Assembly: GCA_963790775.1 (NCBI GenBank)
Contig: CAWBPR010000008.1
Location: 372,001 to 436,000 of the forward strand
Reading direction: 5' to 3'
Origin: JASJBU01 sp963790775
GTDB taxonomy: Bacteria > Pseudomonadota > Gammaproteobacteria > Chromatiales > Chromatiaceae
DNA length: 64,000 nt
Made by a program: the position numbers and the translations under genes. The notes beneath the pieces are model-generated. The model made no database searches. It was not told where the DNA came from and saw only the letters and a program-made list of their open reading frames with translations. Below are positions 43,092-50,912 of this stretch, piece after piece. How positions within the stretch are numbered: position 1 is the first letter of the stretch; every line of letters begins with the position of its first letter.

Positions 43092-43609
43092 AGATAACTT
43101 TCCAGTGCTTTCTGCAGGCTCCCCTGTGCATCCATGAGCATTTCGCAGACATCTCGTCCTGCACTGCGTCCACCTGGATGCGGAGTCTGCCAATGGGCAT
43201 GTTGGATCACAAAGGGATGAGCATCATTCACTGCAATGGCCAGTCCGACGCGGCGCATGATCGGCAGGTCGACCACGTCATCCCCCACATACGCCACTTC
43301 AGCATCAGTCAGGTTTAATTTGTCGCGTAGCTCATGATAGGCGGGAAGCTTGTCTCGTTTGCCCTGATAAACATGTTTGATGCCCAGGCTTTCCATGCGG
43401 ATCCGAACTACTTCTGAAGTGCGGCCTGTGATGATGCCGATTTGCACGCCGGTGTCCTGCAGCATTTTGATGCCGTGGCCATCCCGTGAATTGAAGGCTT
43501 TATACTCCTGGCCGTCATCCCCGAGAAATAGGCTGCCATCTGTCAGTACTCCATCGACGTCGAAGATGACCAACTTGATCTGTCTGGCTTTTTCCTGAAT
43601 ATCCTGCAC
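43088..43609 (-). CDS. kdsC: Kdo-8-phosphate phosphatase KdsC
   Basis: 173-aa HAD phosphatase converting Kdo-8-phosphate to Kdo for lipopolysaccharide. Motif I is VIFDVDGVLTDGSLF (Asp17 and Asp19), motif II lies in GIITGRTS, motif III Lys is in VYQGKRDKLP, and motif IV is VAYVGDDVVDLPIM. It lacks a large cap, as expected for the C0 class tetramer. It lies between kdsD and lptC and overlaps lptC through TTGA. The cluster supplies inner-core sugar and LPS export. Confidence 0.95.
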   Translation of the reverse strand: MQDIQEKARQIKLVIFDVDGVLTDGSLFLGDDGQEYKAFNSRDGHGIKMLQDTGVQIGIITGRTSEVVRIRMESLGIKHVYQGKRDKLPAYHELRDKLNLTDAEVAYVGDDVVDLPIMRRVGLAIAVNDAHPFVIQHAHWQTPHPGGRSAGRDVCEMLMDAQGSLQKALESYL

Positions 43610-43622
43610 TTGTATCGTTCTC

Positions 43623-44621
43623 CTACATTACGCCCGCCCGTAGCAGGTCATGCATGTTAAATGCGCCAACCAAGTTTTGTTTGCTATCCACCACCAATAG
43701 CCCATTGATTTTCATCGCATCCATCATCTGCAATGCTTCTGCCGCCAACATCGCTGGTGACGCGGTTTTACAGTTGGTAGTCATGACGGTCGAGACAATA
43801 ACCTCCCGGATGTTGATCGGCCTGTCCAGGGTTCGACGCAGGTCTCCGTCTGTGTAGATGCCAACCACCTGATCCGCTGCTGTTACGACAGCGGTCATGC
43901 CCAGTCCCTTGTCCGACATCTCACTCAAGGCCTCTTCAAGGGTGGCATCGGGAGTGACCTTGGGCAGCGCGCTGCCAGTATGCATGATATCACTGACGCG
44001 CAATAAAAGACGCCTTCCCAGGCTGCCGCCGGGGTGGGAGAGGGCAAAATCTTCAGCGGTGAAGCCCCTGGCTTCCAAGAGAGCGACGGCCATGGCGTCA
44101 CCCATCACGAGCGCCGCTGTAGTGCTAGAGGTGGGGGCGAGTCCCAGCGGACAGGCCTCTTTCTCCACACTGACGTCGATATTGACTTCGGCTTCCCGTG
44201 ACAAAGTGGAACCAGGGTTTCCGGTCATTGCGATGAGTGGGACGCCTAGACGCTTTAGCAGGGGCAGGATGGTGAGCAGCTCGCCTGTCTCACCGGAATT
44301 TGACAGAGCGAGAACCACGTCTGTCCTGGTAATCATTCCCAAGTCGCCGTGACTGGCCTCTCCTGGGTGGACGAAAAAGGCAGGGCTGCCGGTACTGGCC
44401 AATGTTGCCGCTATCTTGCTGCCAATATGGCCTGATTTGCCCATCCCTATCACTACAATGCGGCCAGTGCAGTTGAGTAATAAGTGACAGGCTTTGGCGA
44501 AATCGCTGTTTATGCGGCCCGCCAGGGCCGATATGGCGTCGGACTCGGTTTGAATGACTGCCAGTCCCAGGTCTTGCAGTTTTTTAGACTCAGTTACTGT
44601 GAGCGACTTGGGGTGAATCAT
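43623..44621 (-). CDS. kdsD: Arabinose-5-phosphate isomerase KdsD
   Basis: 332-aa enzyme making arabinose-5-phosphate for Kdo synthesis. An N-terminal SIS domain contains GRIVVIGMGKSGHIGSKIAATLASTGSPAFF, SHGDLGMI and SNSGET; a zinc/catalytic His region is in HPGEASHGD. Two C-terminal CBS modules follow (VSDIMHTGSALPKV and VSTVMTTNCKTAS). The size fits E. coli KdsD (328 aa). It is the first gene of the kdsD-kdsC-lptC-lptA-lptB set; the 462-bp region upstream is shared with the rplM operon. Confidence 0.96.
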   Translation of the reverse strand: MIHPKSLTVTESKKLQDLGLAVIQTESDAISALAGRINSDFAKACHLLLNCTGRIVVIGMGKSGHIGSKIAATLASTGSPAFFVHPGEASHGDLGMITRTDVVLALSNSGETGELLTILPLLKRLGVPLIAMTGNPGSTLSREAEVNIDVSVEKEACPLGLAPTSSTTAALVMGDAMAVALLEARGFTAEDFALSHPGGSLGRRLLLRVSDIMHTGSALPKVTPDATLEEALSEMSDKGLGMTAVVTAADQVVGIYTDGDLRRTLDRPINIREVIVSTVMTTNCKTASPAMLAAEALQMMDAMKINGLLVVDSKQNLVGAFNMHDLLRAGVM

Positions 44622-44862
44622 TCGTCATTCTCTATATACATAAGGTATCGGATCAAGTCTGAATCAAACCTTAAGCCGGGTAAAGCGAAACTGTTTATCT
44701 GCTGGAAGTGGGTGATTCTACATGAGTTGATGGTGCTCTTATCAAGCCATGAGCTTGCGTGTGTAAGGGTAACTGTTGTTCAGATTGAAACTCAAGGGTT
44801 CGTTGAGGCCGCCGCATTTTGTGCGGATCGGATGATTTTCAAGTCACGTATATTACAAAAAC

Positions 44863-44891
44863 TTGACAAGTCCCGGCCTGTATATTAGATT
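44863..44891 (+). promoter_or_regulatory. Candidate sigma-70 promoter of a short transcript ahead of rplM (in gap 44622-45083)
   Basis: TTGACA (44863-44868), a perfect -35 hexamer, and TAGATT (44886-44891) have the optimal 17-bp spacing. Transcription would begin near 44898 and reach a strong terminator at 44955-44984, giving a ~85-nt RNA unless read through into rplM. The rest of the 462-bp gap, 44622-44860, shows no gene. Confidence 0.5.
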
Positions 44892-44954
44892 GTGTGCATA
44901 TACTGAATTAGCTAGCTGATTCAGTAACCCTATCCTCCTTTGGTGGTTATTTTT

Positions 44955-44984
44955 AAACGCAACATCCCCGTTGCGTTTTTTTTT
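44955..44984 (+). terminator. Strong rho-independent terminator upstream of rplM
   Basis: Nine-bp stem AAACGCAAC / GTTGCGTTT with loop ATCCCC, followed by nine Ts. It lies 99 bp before the rplM start and faces the same way, so it either ends a small RNA or acts as a leader attenuator. Confidence 0.85.
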
Positions 44985-45003
44985 GCCGGTCTGTGCCATG
45001 GGC

Positions 45004-45032
45004 TTGTGTAAAGCCAATCTATCCTGTAATAT
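45004..45032 (+). promoter_or_regulatory. Candidate rplM-rpsI promoter
   Basis: TTGTGT (45004-45009) and TAATAT (45027-45032) are 17 bp apart, just after the terminator and about 50 bp before the rplM start. This would give the ribosomal operon a promoter of its own. Confidence 0.45.
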
Positions 45033-45083
45033 TCGGCGTCTTTTTCAGAAGCTAATTTAAGTTCTCCATTGGAGCGACATCGG

Positions 45084-45512
45084 ATGACTACCGTAAGTGT
45101 AAAGCCGGCAGAGGTACGCCGTAACTGGTATCTAGTGGATGCCACAAACAAGACCTTGGGGCGCCTCTCTACAGAGATTGCGCGGCGCCTGCGTGGCAAA
45201 CACAAGCCTGAGTACACGCCACATGTCGACACTGGTGACTACATCGTGGTGATCAACGCCGAAAAGGTTCGTGTTACCGGAAACAAGATGTCTGACAAAA
45301 TGTACCACCACCATACCGGCTATATTGGCAACCTGAAATCCATCAGCCTGGAAAAGCTGCTGGATAAAGCGCCTGAGCGTGTGATACAGCATTCTGTGAA
45401 GGGCATGCTTCCAAAGAACCCGCTGGGTCGTGCAATGTTTCAAAAACTGCGCGTATTCGCCGGTCCCGAGCACACCCATCAGGCCCAGCAGCCTCAGCCG
45501 CTGGACATCTGA
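45084..45512 (+). CDS. rplM: 50S ribosomal protein L13
   Basis: 142-aa ribosomal protein, the same length as E. coli L13. Blocks: NWYLVDATNKTLGRLSTEIARRLRGKHKPEYTPHV (split at several conserved positions), GDYIVVINAEKVRVTGNK and the L13 signature VKGMLPKNPLGRAMFQKL. The ATG at 45084 has GGAG 11 nt upstream. Followed by rpsI after 23 bp, the universal order. In E. coli L13 represses this operon by binding its leader; whether that holds here cannot be seen. Confidence 0.98.
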   Translation: MTTVSVKPAEVRRNWYLVDATNKTLGRLSTEIARRLRGKHKPEYTPHVDTGDYIVVINAEKVRVTGNKMSDKMYHHHTGYIGNLKSISLEKLLDKAPERVIQHSVKGMLPKNPLGRAMFQKLRVFAGPEHTHQAQQPQPLDI

Positions 45513-45535
45513 ACAGACAATCCCAGGATATAACG

Positions 45536-45925
45536 ATGGCAGATATACAAAATACAACCGGGCGTCGTAAAAGTTCTGCAGCCCGGGTTTTTTTGACCAC
45601 AGGCAGCGGCAGCATTATTGTCAACAAGCGTCCACTCGATGAGTACTTTGGGCGTGAAACTGCGCGCATGGTGGTGCGCCAGCCGCTGGATGTCACCGAT
45701 ATGGGTGGCAAAGTCGACATTAAAGTCACTGTGGCTGGTGGAGGAACCACTGGCCAGGCAGGCGCCATTCGTCATGGTATTGCCCGCGCCCTGGATGCCT
45801 ATGATGAATCTTTGCACAGTACTTTACGCAGGGCCGGCTTCCTGACTCGGGATGCGCGGGCGGTTGAACGTAAAAAGGTCGGTTTGCACAAGGCCCGTAA
45901 GCGTCCTCAGTTCTCCAAGCGCTAA
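45536..45925 (+). CDS. rpsI: 30S ribosomal protein S9
   Basis: 129-aa ribosomal protein whose C-terminal tail touches the P-site tRNA. Blocks: TTGRRKSSAARVFL, GSIIVNKRPLDEYFGRE, GGTTGQAGAIRHGIARALDAYD and the basic end KARKRPQFSKR, with the conserved terminal Lys-Arg. The ATG at 45536 follows an AGGA at about 8 nt. A tRNA-Gln gene lies 45 bp downstream and may share the transcript. Confidence 0.98.
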   Translation: MADIQNTTGRRKSSAARVFLTTGSGSIIVNKRPLDEYFGRETARMVVRQPLDVTDMGGKVDIKVTVAGGGTTGQAGAIRHGIARALDAYDESLHSTLRRAGFLTRDARAVERKKVGLHKARKRPQFSKR

Positions 45926-45970
45926 GCCTTTCTTACTTAGGCTGTTGTGGGCCTGAAACGCGTGTTTTAC

Positions 45971-46044
45971 TGGGGATTCGTCTAACGGCAGGACAGCGGA
46001 CTCTGACTCCGTATGTGGAAGTTCGAATCTTCCATCCCCAGCCA
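45971..46044 (+). tRNA. tRNA-Gln (anticodon CTG)
   Basis: 74 nt including encoded CCA. The acceptor TGGGGAT pairs with ATCCCCA (first pair U-A, typical of tRNA-Gln), discriminator G, then CCA. The anticodon arm GCGGA-CTCTGAC-TCCGT puts CTG at positions 34-36. The T arm GGAAG-TTCGAAT-CTTCC is perfect. A terminator follows 12 bp later. Confidence 0.95.
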
Positions 46045-46056
46045 TAAGAAATAAAG

Positions 46057-46079
46057 AACCTGCCTAGCGCAGGTTTTTT
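46057..46079 (+). terminator. Rho-independent terminator after tRNA-Gln
   Basis: Seven-bp stem AACCTGC / GCAGGTT with loop CTAGC and a run of Ts directly after. It ends the rplM-rpsI-tRNA transcript or the tRNA alone. Confidence 0.85.
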
Positions 46080-46241
46080 ATTTCCTGTCTTCAGCAGCTT
46101 GGGGGATGGGGGGCGAGAAACTCCACCGATGTTAGACGAAATTGCCTGGAGCAATGTCGAACAGCGCCGGAGCGCAGGCCCTGCAGGGGGCTGGCCCAGG
46201 CCGCTCCCGCGGGATTCGGCATTTCCCAGATCCTTGTAGGG

Positions 46242-46278
46242 CAGAAGGGCCGAATAATCCTCCCTCCCCAGCCATAAG
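46242..46278 (+). pseudogene. tRNA-Gln 3' remnant (gap 46080-46456)
   Basis: The last part of the tRNA recurs about 230 bp downstream: AATCCTCCCTCCCCAGCCA matches the tRNA's AATCTTCCATCCCCAGCCA at 17 of 19 positions, followed by the same TAAG flank. The T loop is damaged and no 5' half or anticodon arm is found, so it cannot be a working tRNA. A second terminator follows. Nothing else is recognised in 46080-46240 or 46310-46456. Confidence 0.7.
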
Positions 46279-46283
46279 TAAAA

Positions 46284-46309
46284 AAACCCGCCATAGTGCG
46301 GGTTTTTTT
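46284..46309 (+). terminator. Rho-independent terminator after the tRNA remnant
   Basis: Eight-bp stem AAACCCGC / GCGGGTTT with loop CATAGT and seven Ts. Its position relative to the tRNA remnant copies that of the terminator behind the intact tRNA-Gln, though stem sequences differ. Confidence 0.85.
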
Positions 46310-46456
46310 GGCCTGGCATACGACTTGTCAATGATTAAGGGTGATATTCAAATGTTCGGACTGTGGAGTAGAACAGAGCGCTAAGGCGTCGCCAGAGATG
46401 GCAGCTGCCTGTGTTATAACGCTGTGTCTTTTTCGGCGCTTTATTATTTCCCGATC

Positions 46457-48925
46457 TTAAGCCTTTTCCACATCAATTCCCCAGATCTTTTCGGCATACT
46501 CCTTGATGGTGCGGTCGCTGGAAAAATAACCCATTCTGGCGGTATTCAGGATCGCCATCCGGTTCCACTCCGCTGGATTACGGTAGACGGCTCCAGCCCG
46601 GTCGCTGACGTCCAAGTATGATTGAAAATCGGCCAGCACCATAAATGGGTCGCTGTTCAGCAGGGTCTCGGATAATACCCGGTAGCGGTTGGGCTCGGCT
46701 GGAGAAAAGAAGCCGTTACCAATCATGTCCACGACCTTCTGCAAAGCAGGGTTGGACTCGTAATAGTGTCGCGGCGTGTAGCCCTGGTGCTTCAAGTCCC
46801 GGACGCCATCTGTGGTGAGGCCGAAGATAAAGATATTTTCATCGCCGATCTGCTCCCGCATCTCTATATTGGCTCCATCCATGGTGCCCATGGTGAGGGC
46901 GCCATTCAGGGCGAGCTTCATGTTGCCGGTACCCGATGCTTCCAGACCGGCTGTTGAGATCTGTTGAGAGAGCTCTGCGGCGGGTATGATGTCGACAGCC
47001 GTGGTGACGTCATAGTTGGGTATGAACAGCACTTTGAGGCGTTCATTGACCTCCCGATCGTTATCGATCACATCGGCCACGTCATTGATCAGCCTGATAA
47101 TCAGTTTTGCGATGAAGTAGCCCGGTGCCGCTTTACCGCCGAAGATGAAAGTGCGCGGCACGAAATCATCTTGTGGGTTCTCCAATAACCCATTGTAAAG
47201 TGAGATGATTCGCATCACATTGAGCAGTTGACGTTTATACTCGTGAATGCGTTTTACCTGGACGTCAAATAATGTATCCGGGTTGATGTTTGTCTTCAGG
47301 AAATAGTTGACCAGGTTGGCGAGGCGCACTTTATTTGCCCGCTTTGCCTGGATGAATCGCTGTTGAAAATGAGTGTCTTCGGCAAACGATTCCAGCTGGG
47401 TCAGTTGGTCCAGGTTGCGTGTCCAGTCGTCCCCGATTGCTTCACAGATAAGCTGGGAGAGATTGGGGTTGGATAGCAGCAACCATCGTCTGGGTGTGAT
47501 GCCGTTGGTTACATTGATCAGTTTTTCGGGATAGATTTTGTCAAAATCCTTGAATGTGGAGTCGCGTAACAGCTTGGAATGCAGTGCGGACACGCCGTTG
47601 ACTTTGTGGCTGCCAACAATGGCGAGATTTGCCATGCGCACGCGTTCACCACTCTCGTCGAAGATTGAGACCCTCTTCAGAAGTTCCATGTCGCCGGGCT
47701 GCCGATGTCCTACCTTGAGCAGAAAGCGCCGGTTGATCTCATAAATGAGCTGCAGGTGACGCGGTAGAAGCGCTTCGAACATATTGACCGGCCAGGTCTC
47801 CAGGGCTTCCGGCAGCAGGGTATGGTTGGTGTAAGAGAAGATGCGGGTGGTAAGCGCCCAGGCCTGCTGCCATTCCAGGTGATGCTTGTCGAGCAGTAAG
47901 CGCATCATCTCAGGGATGGCTATGGCCGGGTGAGTGTCATTCAACTGAATGGCAACCTTGTTTGGCAGTTCTTCGAGATCTTCATGGTCGTAGAAGAAGC
48001 GCCGTAGAATGTCTTTCAGTGAGGCGCTGACAAAGAAATACTGCTGCTTCAGGCGCAGCACCTTATTCATCACGCTGCTGTCATCCGGGTAGAGCACTTT
48101 CGAGATGTTTTCAGAATTTGTCTTGTCCTCCACTGCCTCGGTATATTCTCCGAGGTTGAAGCGATTCAGGTCGAAATCCTCGTAAGCCTTGGCGCTCCAG
48201 AGACGCAGGTTGTTGACGGTATCGTTGTGAAATCCCGGTATCGGGGTGTCATAGGCCTGGGCGATGATCACATCACCATCGATCCAGTCGAAGTGGCGAT
48301 TACCCTCCGGACCCATATACTCCATGACGCGGCCGCCGAAACGCACCTTATAGGAAACCTCGGGCCGGGGGAACTCCCAGGGGTTGCCATGAGTAAGCCA
48401 GTTTTCCGGCAGTTCTACCTGCTGATTGTCCTCGATCTTCTGGCGGAACATGCCGTATTCATAGCGGATGCCATAGCCATGCCCCGGTATCTTGAGTGTG
48501 GCCATGGAGTCGAGAAAACAGGCAGCCAGCCTGCCCAGCCCGCCATTCCCCAAGGCTGCGTCATGTTCCAGATTTCGCAATGCTTCCAGTTGCATGCCGA
48601 GTTTATGCAGGGCCTCGCTGCAGGCGTCGTGAATATCCATGTTGAGCAGACTGTTGATCAGGCTGCGTCCTATCAGAAATTCCATCGAAAGATAGTAGAC
48701 TCGCTTCGCGTCATGCCGGTAATAACTGCGCTGGGTCTCCATCCAGCGTTCAATGAGCCGGTCTCGCACCACATGACTGAAAGCCATCATCCAGTCGTGG
48801 TCGGTGGCGGTAAAAGGGTCCTTGCCGATGGTGTAGACCAGATGATTGGAGACGGAACGTTGCAGAGCCTTGGTGTCTGAGCCGAGGAAGTCGTATTTGA
48901 AGGCCTTGTTCTGGATATCGCTCAT
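46457..48925 (-). CDS. glgP: Glycogen/alpha-glucan phosphorylase
   Basis: 822-aa PLP enzyme releasing glucose-1-phosphate from glycogen or maltodextrin. The PLP lysine lies in ASGTGNMKLALNGALTMGTMDGAN (split signature EASGTGNMK, then MGTMDG). Other family blocks: YYLSMEFLIGRSL, LGNGGLGRLAACFLDS, NDTHPAIAIPEMMRLL and VKRIHEYKRQLLN. The length is typical for the bacterial family. Transcribed alone on the minus strand, facing the tRNA region. No other glycogen genes are in view. Confidence 0.97.
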   Translation of the reverse strand: MSDIQNKAFKYDFLGSDTKALQRSVSNHLVYTIGKDPFTATDHDWMMAFSHVVRDRLIERWMETQRSYYRHDAKRVYYLSMEFLIGRSLINSLLNMDIHDACSEALHKLGMQLEALRNLEHDAALGNGGLGRLAACFLDSMATLKIPGHGYGIRYEYGMFRQKIEDNQQVELPENWLTHGNPWEFPRPEVSYKVRFGGRVMEYMGPEGNRHFDWIDGDVIIAQAYDTPIPGFHNDTVNNLRLWSAKAYEDFDLNRFNLGEYTEAVEDKTNSENISKVLYPDDSSVMNKVLRLKQQYFFVSASLKDILRRFFYDHEDLEELPNKVAIQLNDTHPAIAIPEMMRLLLDKHHLEWQQAWALTTRIFSYTNHTLLPEALETWPVNMFEALLPRHLQLIYEINRRFLLKVGHRQPGDMELLKRVSIFDESGERVRMANLAIVGSHKVNGVSALHSKLLRDSTFKDFDKIYPEKLINVTNGITPRRWLLLSNPNLSQLICEAIGDDWTRNLDQLTQLESFAEDTHFQQRFIQAKRANKVRLANLVNYFLKTNINPDTLFDVQVKRIHEYKRQLLNVMRIISLYNGLLENPQDDFVPRTFIFGGKAAPGYFIAKLIIRLINDVADVIDNDREVNERLKVLFIPNYDVTTAVDIIPAAELSQQISTAGLEASGTGNMKLALNGALTMGTMDGANIEMREQIGDENIFIFGLTTDGVRDLKHQGYTPRHYYESNPALQKVVDMIGNGFFSPAEPNRYRVLSETLLNSDPFMVLADFQSYLDVSDRAGAVYRNPAEWNRMAILNTARMGYFSSDRTIKEYAEKIWGIDVEKA

Positions 48926-49121
48926 GACAGAATTTGATTATGGATTGAAAGGGTTTAATACCATTAAGTTTGCGTTTAGAGCTTGCCGTGTATGCTAAAA
49001 CAATCCGCGCTAAACGTCAGGCATCATTTATTTGCTGCATGTGATTCAAACTGGGAGGACAGTTTAACAGGCAGTGGCTTGTTACTAACTGAGTGTGAGA
49101 TCTGTGAGCAACGCCGATATA

Positions 49122-49490
49122 CTATGGCGTGGCTGTAAATGATCTGCGCAACAGCGGTAGAAGCAAGGCGTAAAGTAATAAACCAGCTCCATCGGCTGCC
49201 AGATCTGCAAGGGAGAAATGGCGTCCGGGGACTGTGTATTGGATGACCTCCAGGCCCAGTCCATATACCAGGAGAGGTATGAATTTACGCCAGTTCCAGG
49301 CTTGCCTGGGAAAGGCATGATCGGTAAGGAAAGCAAGCACCATGAAGGCGGAAATATGTTGCAGTTTGTCGTTGATGTCAGAGATTACCGGGTAGATAAC
49401 AGGCGTGGTGGCAAGGTAGGTCGTGATCAGCAGGCTCATCACCAGCATAACCTGCATCAGTCGTGCGGGTAGAGGAATGTTCAGCTGCAT
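49122..49490 (-). CDS. VanZ-like small membrane protein
   Basis: 122-aa protein with about four hydrophobic segments. The core DKLQHISAFMVLAFL and a later VPGRHFSLADLAADGAGLLLYALLLPLL match the VanZ-like fold, in which conserved polar residues (DKxxH, D-x-x-AN-like DLAADG) sit at membrane edges. VanZ itself gives low-level teicoplanin resistance, but most members have no known role. The ATG at 49490 is 12 bp after the purD stop, so it is probably the last gene of a purH-purD-vanZ transcript. Confidence 0.8.
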   Translation of the reverse strand: MQLNIPLPARLMQVMLVMSLLITTYLATTPVIYPVISDINDKLQHISAFMVLAFLTDHAFPRQAWNWRKFIPLLVYGLGLEVIQYTVPGRHFSLADLAADGAGLLLYALLLPLLRRSFTATP

Positions 49491-49502
49491 GTGCCGGGTG
49501 CG

Positions 49503-50789
49503 CTATCCTGCTTCGCGGCGCAGGGCGCGATAGCCGATATCCTTGCGGAAATAGAGTTTGTCCCAACTGATCGACTCAGCTAATGCATAGGCCTTCTTCT
49601 GGGCCTCGGTTATCGTATTCCCCAGCGCGGTTGCGCAGAGCACTCTACCACCAGCGGTCACGACCTTCCCGTCCTGGAGGGCAGTGCCCGCATGAAAGAT
49701 CTTTTCTCCTGCTGTTTCGCTTTCGGGCAGACCCGAGATTACGGCTCCTTTTGCATAGTCTCCCGGGTAACCGCCGGCTGCCAATACTACTCCCAGTGAA
49801 GGTCTGGGGTCCCAGCTGGCGGTTTCGGAATCCAGCCTGCCATCCAGGGCGGCTAGGCAGTGGCTCACCAGATCGGACTGCATGCGCAGCATGATGGGTT
49901 GTGTCTCCGGGTCCCCGAAACGGCAGTTGTACTCGATCACTTTTGGTGTGCCGTCCGGCATGATCATCAGTCCGGCATAGAGAAATCCTGTGTAGGGCTG
50001 GCCCTCTTGCGCCATGCCGTTCACTGTGGGGAAGATGACTTCCTGCATGATTCGCTGATGGATCTCATCAGTGACCACCGGGGCGGGTGAGTAGGCCCCC
50101 ATGCCTCCAGTGTTGAGTCCGGTGTCACCATCACCGGCGCGCTTGTGGTCCTGGCTGGTGGCCATGGGTAATACGTTTTTTCCATCAGCCATGACGATAA
50201 AACTCGCCTCCTCGCCATCCAGGTATTCCTCGATCACCACTTTGTGGCCCGCTTCGCCAAATGTATTGCCTGACAGCATGTCCTTAACCGCCGCTTCGGC
50301 ATCCTGCAGGTTCATGGCAACAATCACGCCCTTGCCCGCAGCCAGGCCATCCGCCTTGATAACGATGGGTGCGCCTTTCTCCTGCAGGTAGCGCAGGGCT
50401 GGGTCTAGTTCGGTGAACGTCTGATAGTCTGCGCTGGGTATCTGGTGGCGCGCTAAAAAATCCTTGGTGAAGGATTTTGAACCCTCCAGTTGCGCCGCGT
50501 CCTGAGTCGGGCCGAAGCATGCCAGACCAGCCTCGTTAAAGGCATCCACCAAGCCGATCACCAGCGGGGCCTCCGGGCCTACGATGGTGAGACCGATAGC
50601 GTGAGATTTGGCAAACTCAATCAGAGTTTCGATGTCCTCTGTTCCGATGGCAACATTTTCCATGTTGGGTTCAAGTGCGGTGCCGGCATTACCGGGCGCT
50701 ACGTAAATTTTCTCTGCCAGGGACGATTGTGCGACTTTCCAGGCCAGAGCGTGTTCACGTCCACCTGATCCGATGATGAGGATATTCAT
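49503..50789 (-). CDS. purD: Phosphoribosylamine-glycine ligase
   Basis: 428-aa ATP-grasp enzyme (GARS) of purine synthesis. N-terminal MNILIIGSGGREHALAWK is diagnostic, followed by APGNAGTA, GPEAPLVIGLVDAF, ATP-grasp segments IKADGLAAGKGVIVA, VIEEYLDGEEASF, DHKRAGDGDTGLNTGGMGAYSPAP and EYNCRFGDPETQ. The length matches E. coli PurD (429 aa). It follows purH by 123 bp, as in E. coli purHD. Confidence 0.98.
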   Translation of the reverse strand: MNILIIGSGGREHALAWKVAQSSLAEKIYVAPGNAGTALEPNMENVAIGTEDIETLIEFAKSHAIGLTIVGPEAPLVIGLVDAFNEAGLACFGPTQDAAQLEGSKSFTKDFLARHQIPSADYQTFTELDPALRYLQEKGAPIVIKADGLAAGKGVIVAMNLQDAEAAVKDMLSGNTFGEAGHKVVIEEYLDGEEASFIVMADGKNVLPMATSQDHKRAGDGDTGLNTGGMGAYSPAPVVTDEIHQRIMQEVIFPTVNGMAQEGQPYTGFLYAGLMIMPDGTPKVIEYNCRFGDPETQPIMLRMQSDLVSHCLAALDGRLDSETASWDPRPSLGVVLAAGGYPGDYAKGAVISGLPESETAGEKIFHAGTALQDGKVVTAGGRVLCATALGNTITEAQKKAYALAESISWDKLYFRKDIGYRALRREAG

Positions 50790-50912
50790 AGAGAGTGCTT
50801 GTTATCTGCTATGGGTTAACACGAAGACACAGAGAGCCAGGAGCTGATAGCTTCATCGGAGCCCTGCGCTGTCAATAAAGGGCTCTGGACTCCTGTGGTT
50901 GTGATTCAGGTA

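Noticed and set aside
45933..46331. Minus-strand open frame across the tRNA-Gln region
   Set aside because: It runs through the tRNA, both terminators and the remnant; repeated motifs in its translation are just the antisense of the tRNA end.
48227..48880. Long plus-strand open frame opposite glgP
   Set aside because: It is antisense to highly conserved glycogen phosphorylase sequence and shows no domain or ribosome-binding site.
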